From an uncultured Carnobacterium sp. (GTDB lineage: Bacteria; Bacillota; Bacilli; Lactobacillales; Aerococcaceae), in the NCBI GenBank assembly GCA_937967765.1, contig CALCML010000053.1, forward strand, positions 1 to 7,293: a stretch of DNA of 7,293 nt, given 5' to 3'. The notes below the pieces were generated by a model. The model made no database searches and had not been told where the DNA came from. It saw only the letters and a program-made list of their open reading frames with translations. Each line of letters begins with the position of its first letter. The stretch's first letter is position 1. Made by a program: the position numbers and the translations under genes. Below, in pieces: positions 5,695 through 7,293 of this stretch.

Positions 5695-7293
5695 TTAAGA
5701 TTGTTTTTTAGGAAGTTTTGGATATTCAATTCTTGAGTGGAATGTTCCGTTTAATGAAGCCACGATATTCTTTTCGATAATCGCTAACTCTTTCAACGTA
5801 ATATCACATTCAACAAATTGTTCATCCTCCAAGCGATTCATAATAATCGAATGCACTAAGTTTTGAACTTTCTCAAGCGTTGGTTCTTTCATCGCACGAG
5901 TCGCAGCCTCAGCACTATCCACGATATTGATGACTGCAGATTCTTTTGTTTGAGGTTTAGGACCTGGATATCTGAAATCTGCCTCATCCGCATCTGGATT
6001 ATCTTTTAATGCCTCTGCATAGAAATATTTCATCAACGTTGTACCGTGGTGTTCCGCACAAATATCAATCACTGATTGTGGTAATTGATGTTGTTTAAGG
6101 ATTTCTACCCCTTTACGAACGTGATCAAAAATAATCTCTTTCGATTCATATGGTCCAATCATCTTATGAGGACTTTCCATATGAGCTGGTAAATTCTCAA
6201 TAAAGAAGAATGGATGCTCTGTCTTACCAATATCATGATAGTAACAAGCTACTCTTGCTAACTGCGAATCTCCACCAATAGCTTCCACACAGTTGGCTGA
6301 GATGTTTGCCACCATCAAACTATGATGATAAGTTCCTGGAGCTTTTGTAATCAAATCTTTTAACAACGGTTGATTTGGATTTGATAATTCTGCCCATAAT
6401 AGTACAGAACTATCCTCGAATAAATACGTAAAGTACGGCATCAAGATGACAGGGATAAGGAACGATAAGAATCCACTCACTGCTGCAAACGCGAATAACC
6501 ACGCTGATTGCGTTGATACCAAATCATAGTTACTAAAGAATACAAATGGAACCATTAATGCTAATGGAATAATGATTTGTAATAGTAATTGTTTAAACCA
6601 CGATAAATCTTTCCAGTATACCTCTTGAATCACTCCAAGCCATGCTGCGAGTGAGAAGTAAACAGTCGTTAACGCGATTTCTGTATTAATTCCATCGCTA
6701 CCAAACATATACCATACTAAAATTGGATAAACTAACATCGCAATAATCGTAAAGTAAAATTTCGATGTTAACTTATAAATGATGTAGATAAATCCGGCAA
6801 TCGGGAAAGCTACACCAATATAATCGATTCCACGATTTTGCAGGAATGATAGAATTTTTAGTAAGATTGCTCCAATTGTGAACACTACTGAGAACACAGT
6901 CAGTTCATTAACACGTGTATCCCACTCTTTGCTGGATGCTCCCATTTTGAAACGGAATGAGAATGCTAGTAAAGATACAAATAAAATCGTTAAGAAAATT
7001 AAGTAACTATACAATTGATGATAATTACTTGAGTTGCCATCGATGCCTAATAATTTTAGAAGGCGTAAATCTTCTTGAGTAATGATATGACCTTCTTGGA
7101 TCAACACTTGTCCTTGTAAAATACGGACCGTTGAAACACTTTGTTTGGCATTTTCTTTTGCGCTATTCGTTGCGTCTTTATCCACAACATTATTGACAAC
7201 AATACTATTCGTTAACAGTTGTCCAAGCATCTCACGTTCATTATCAGTAAATCCTCCGTTAAAGAGCGATTTTTTAGCTGCTTCTTGTGCTTG
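5695..7293 (-). CDS. pgpH: Cyclic-di-AMP phosphodiesterase PgpH (7TM-HD family), 5' end cut off
   Basis: This membrane HD-domain hydrolase breaks c-di-AMP down to 5'-pApA, so it tunes potassium, osmotic and wall homeostasis. The frame is open to the right edge, giving 532 residues including 21 upstream of the methionine at 7230; that methionine is internal, not the start. The family is about 710 residues, so the first helix and most of the extracellular 7TMR-HDED domain are missing. The end of that domain is visible (VRILQGQVLIQEGHIITQED, just before the first helix). Seven hydrophobic segments follow, in numbering from the 7230 methionine: about 71-92, 112-130, 137-154, 158-176, 187-205, 214-235 and 243-267. 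The cytoplasmic HD domain follows with TYHHSLMVAN (300-309), YYHDIGK (330-336), H394/H395 and D438 in VDSAEAATR. All key metal ligands appear present. A terminator lies just after the stop. Confidence 0.96.
   Translation of the reverse strand, partial: QAQEAAKKSLFNGGFTDNEREMLGQLLTNSIVVNNVVDKDATNSAKENAKQSVSTVRILQGQVLIQEGHIITQEDLRLLKLLGIDGNSSNYHQLYSYLIFLTILFVSLLAFSFRFKMGASSKEWDTRVNELTVFSVVFTIGAILLKILSFLQNRGIDYIGVAFPIAGFIYIIYKLTSKFYFTIIAMLVYPILVWYMFGSDGINTEIALTTVYFSLAAWLGVIQEVYWKDLSWFKQLLLQIIIPLALMVPFVFFSNYDLVSTQSAWLFAFAAVSGFLSFLIPVILMPYFTYLFEDSSVLLWAELSNPNQPLLKDLITKAPGTYHHSLMVANISANCVEAIGGDSQLARVACYYHDIGKTEHPFFFIENLPAHMESPHKMIGPYESKEIIFDHVRKGVEILKQHQLPQSVIDICAEHHGTTLMKYFYAEALKDNPDADEADFRYPGPKPQTKESAVINIVDSAEAATRAMKEPTLEKVQNLVHSIIMNRLEDEQFVECDITLKELAIIEKNIVASLNGTFHSRIEYPKLPKKQS

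Noticed and set aside
5500..5736. Plus-strand 78-aa ORF across the pgpH-ybeY gap
   Set aside because: It runs through the pgpH terminator hairpin and into both flanking genes, and its product is Phe/Asn-rich as expected of translated AT-rich spacer.
5695..7230. Methionine at 7230 as the start of pgpH
   Set aside because: The frame continues open for 21 more codons to the window edge, no SD precedes this ATG at proper spacing, and the family needs a further N-terminal helix and extracellular domain.
1..7293. Mobile element, CRISPR array, defence island or tRNA/rRNA gene
   Set aside because: No transposase, integrase, direct-repeat array, tRNA-like cloverleaf or rRNA sequence was seen; all space is taken by housekeeping genes and their control sites.

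Overview
This window is a piece of low-GC Gram-positive core chromosome. Every supported gene lies on the minus strand, so transcription runs from high to low coordinates. The order is pgpH (5' end cut off), ybeY, dgkA/undecaprenol kinase, era, recO, a glycine T-box leader, an unrecognised 80-aa gene, glyQ and glyS (3' end cut off). This is essentially the classic Bacillota block phoH-pgpH-ybeY-dgkA-(cdd)-era-recO-glyQ-glyS. Strong SD sequences, a glycine-type T-box, the two-subunit glycyl-tRNA synthetase and an AT-rich composition point to Bacilli. Lactobacillales, for example a Carnobacteriaceae- or Enterococcaceae-like organism, is my best guess, but the genus cannot be fixed from this window.

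Layout. Positions 5695-7293 hold the C-terminal 532 residues of PgpH, a membrane c-di-AMP phosphodiesterase, followed by a strong intrinsic terminator (5650-5686). A probable extended -10 promoter (5593-5621) then starts a tightly packed operon, ybeY-dgkA-era-recO (5562 to 2992), whose genes overlap by up to 14 bases or sit 9-11 bases apart. The 285-bp gap at 2707-2991 holds a sigma-A-type promoter and a complete glycine T-box riboswitch: Stem I, a GGC specifier, the conserved antiterminator sequence and a terminator. Below the switch lie a small unknown ORF (2464-2706), glyQ (1565-2449) and glyS (1-1544, running off the left edge).

How the parts relate. YbeY (16S rRNA 3'-end maturation and rRNA quality control) and Era (GTPase acting on the 16S 3' end and 30S assembly) form a ribosome-biogenesis pair. 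DgkA serves lipid-carrier recycling for the cell wall, RecO serves recombinational repair, and PgpH controls c-di-AMP. The glyQS unit makes Gly-tRNA(Gly) and is switched on by uncharged tRNA(Gly) through the T-box.

The window is mostly ordinary housekeeping sequence and I see no new defence, mobile or CRISPR system. The item most worth following up is the unknown 80-aa gene placed as the first gene under T-box control, directly ahead of glyQ. Smaller points are the absence of cdd, the terminator splitting pgpH from ybeY, the lack of a strong recO terminator ahead of the T-box, and a promoter-like sequence buried inside T-box Stem I.
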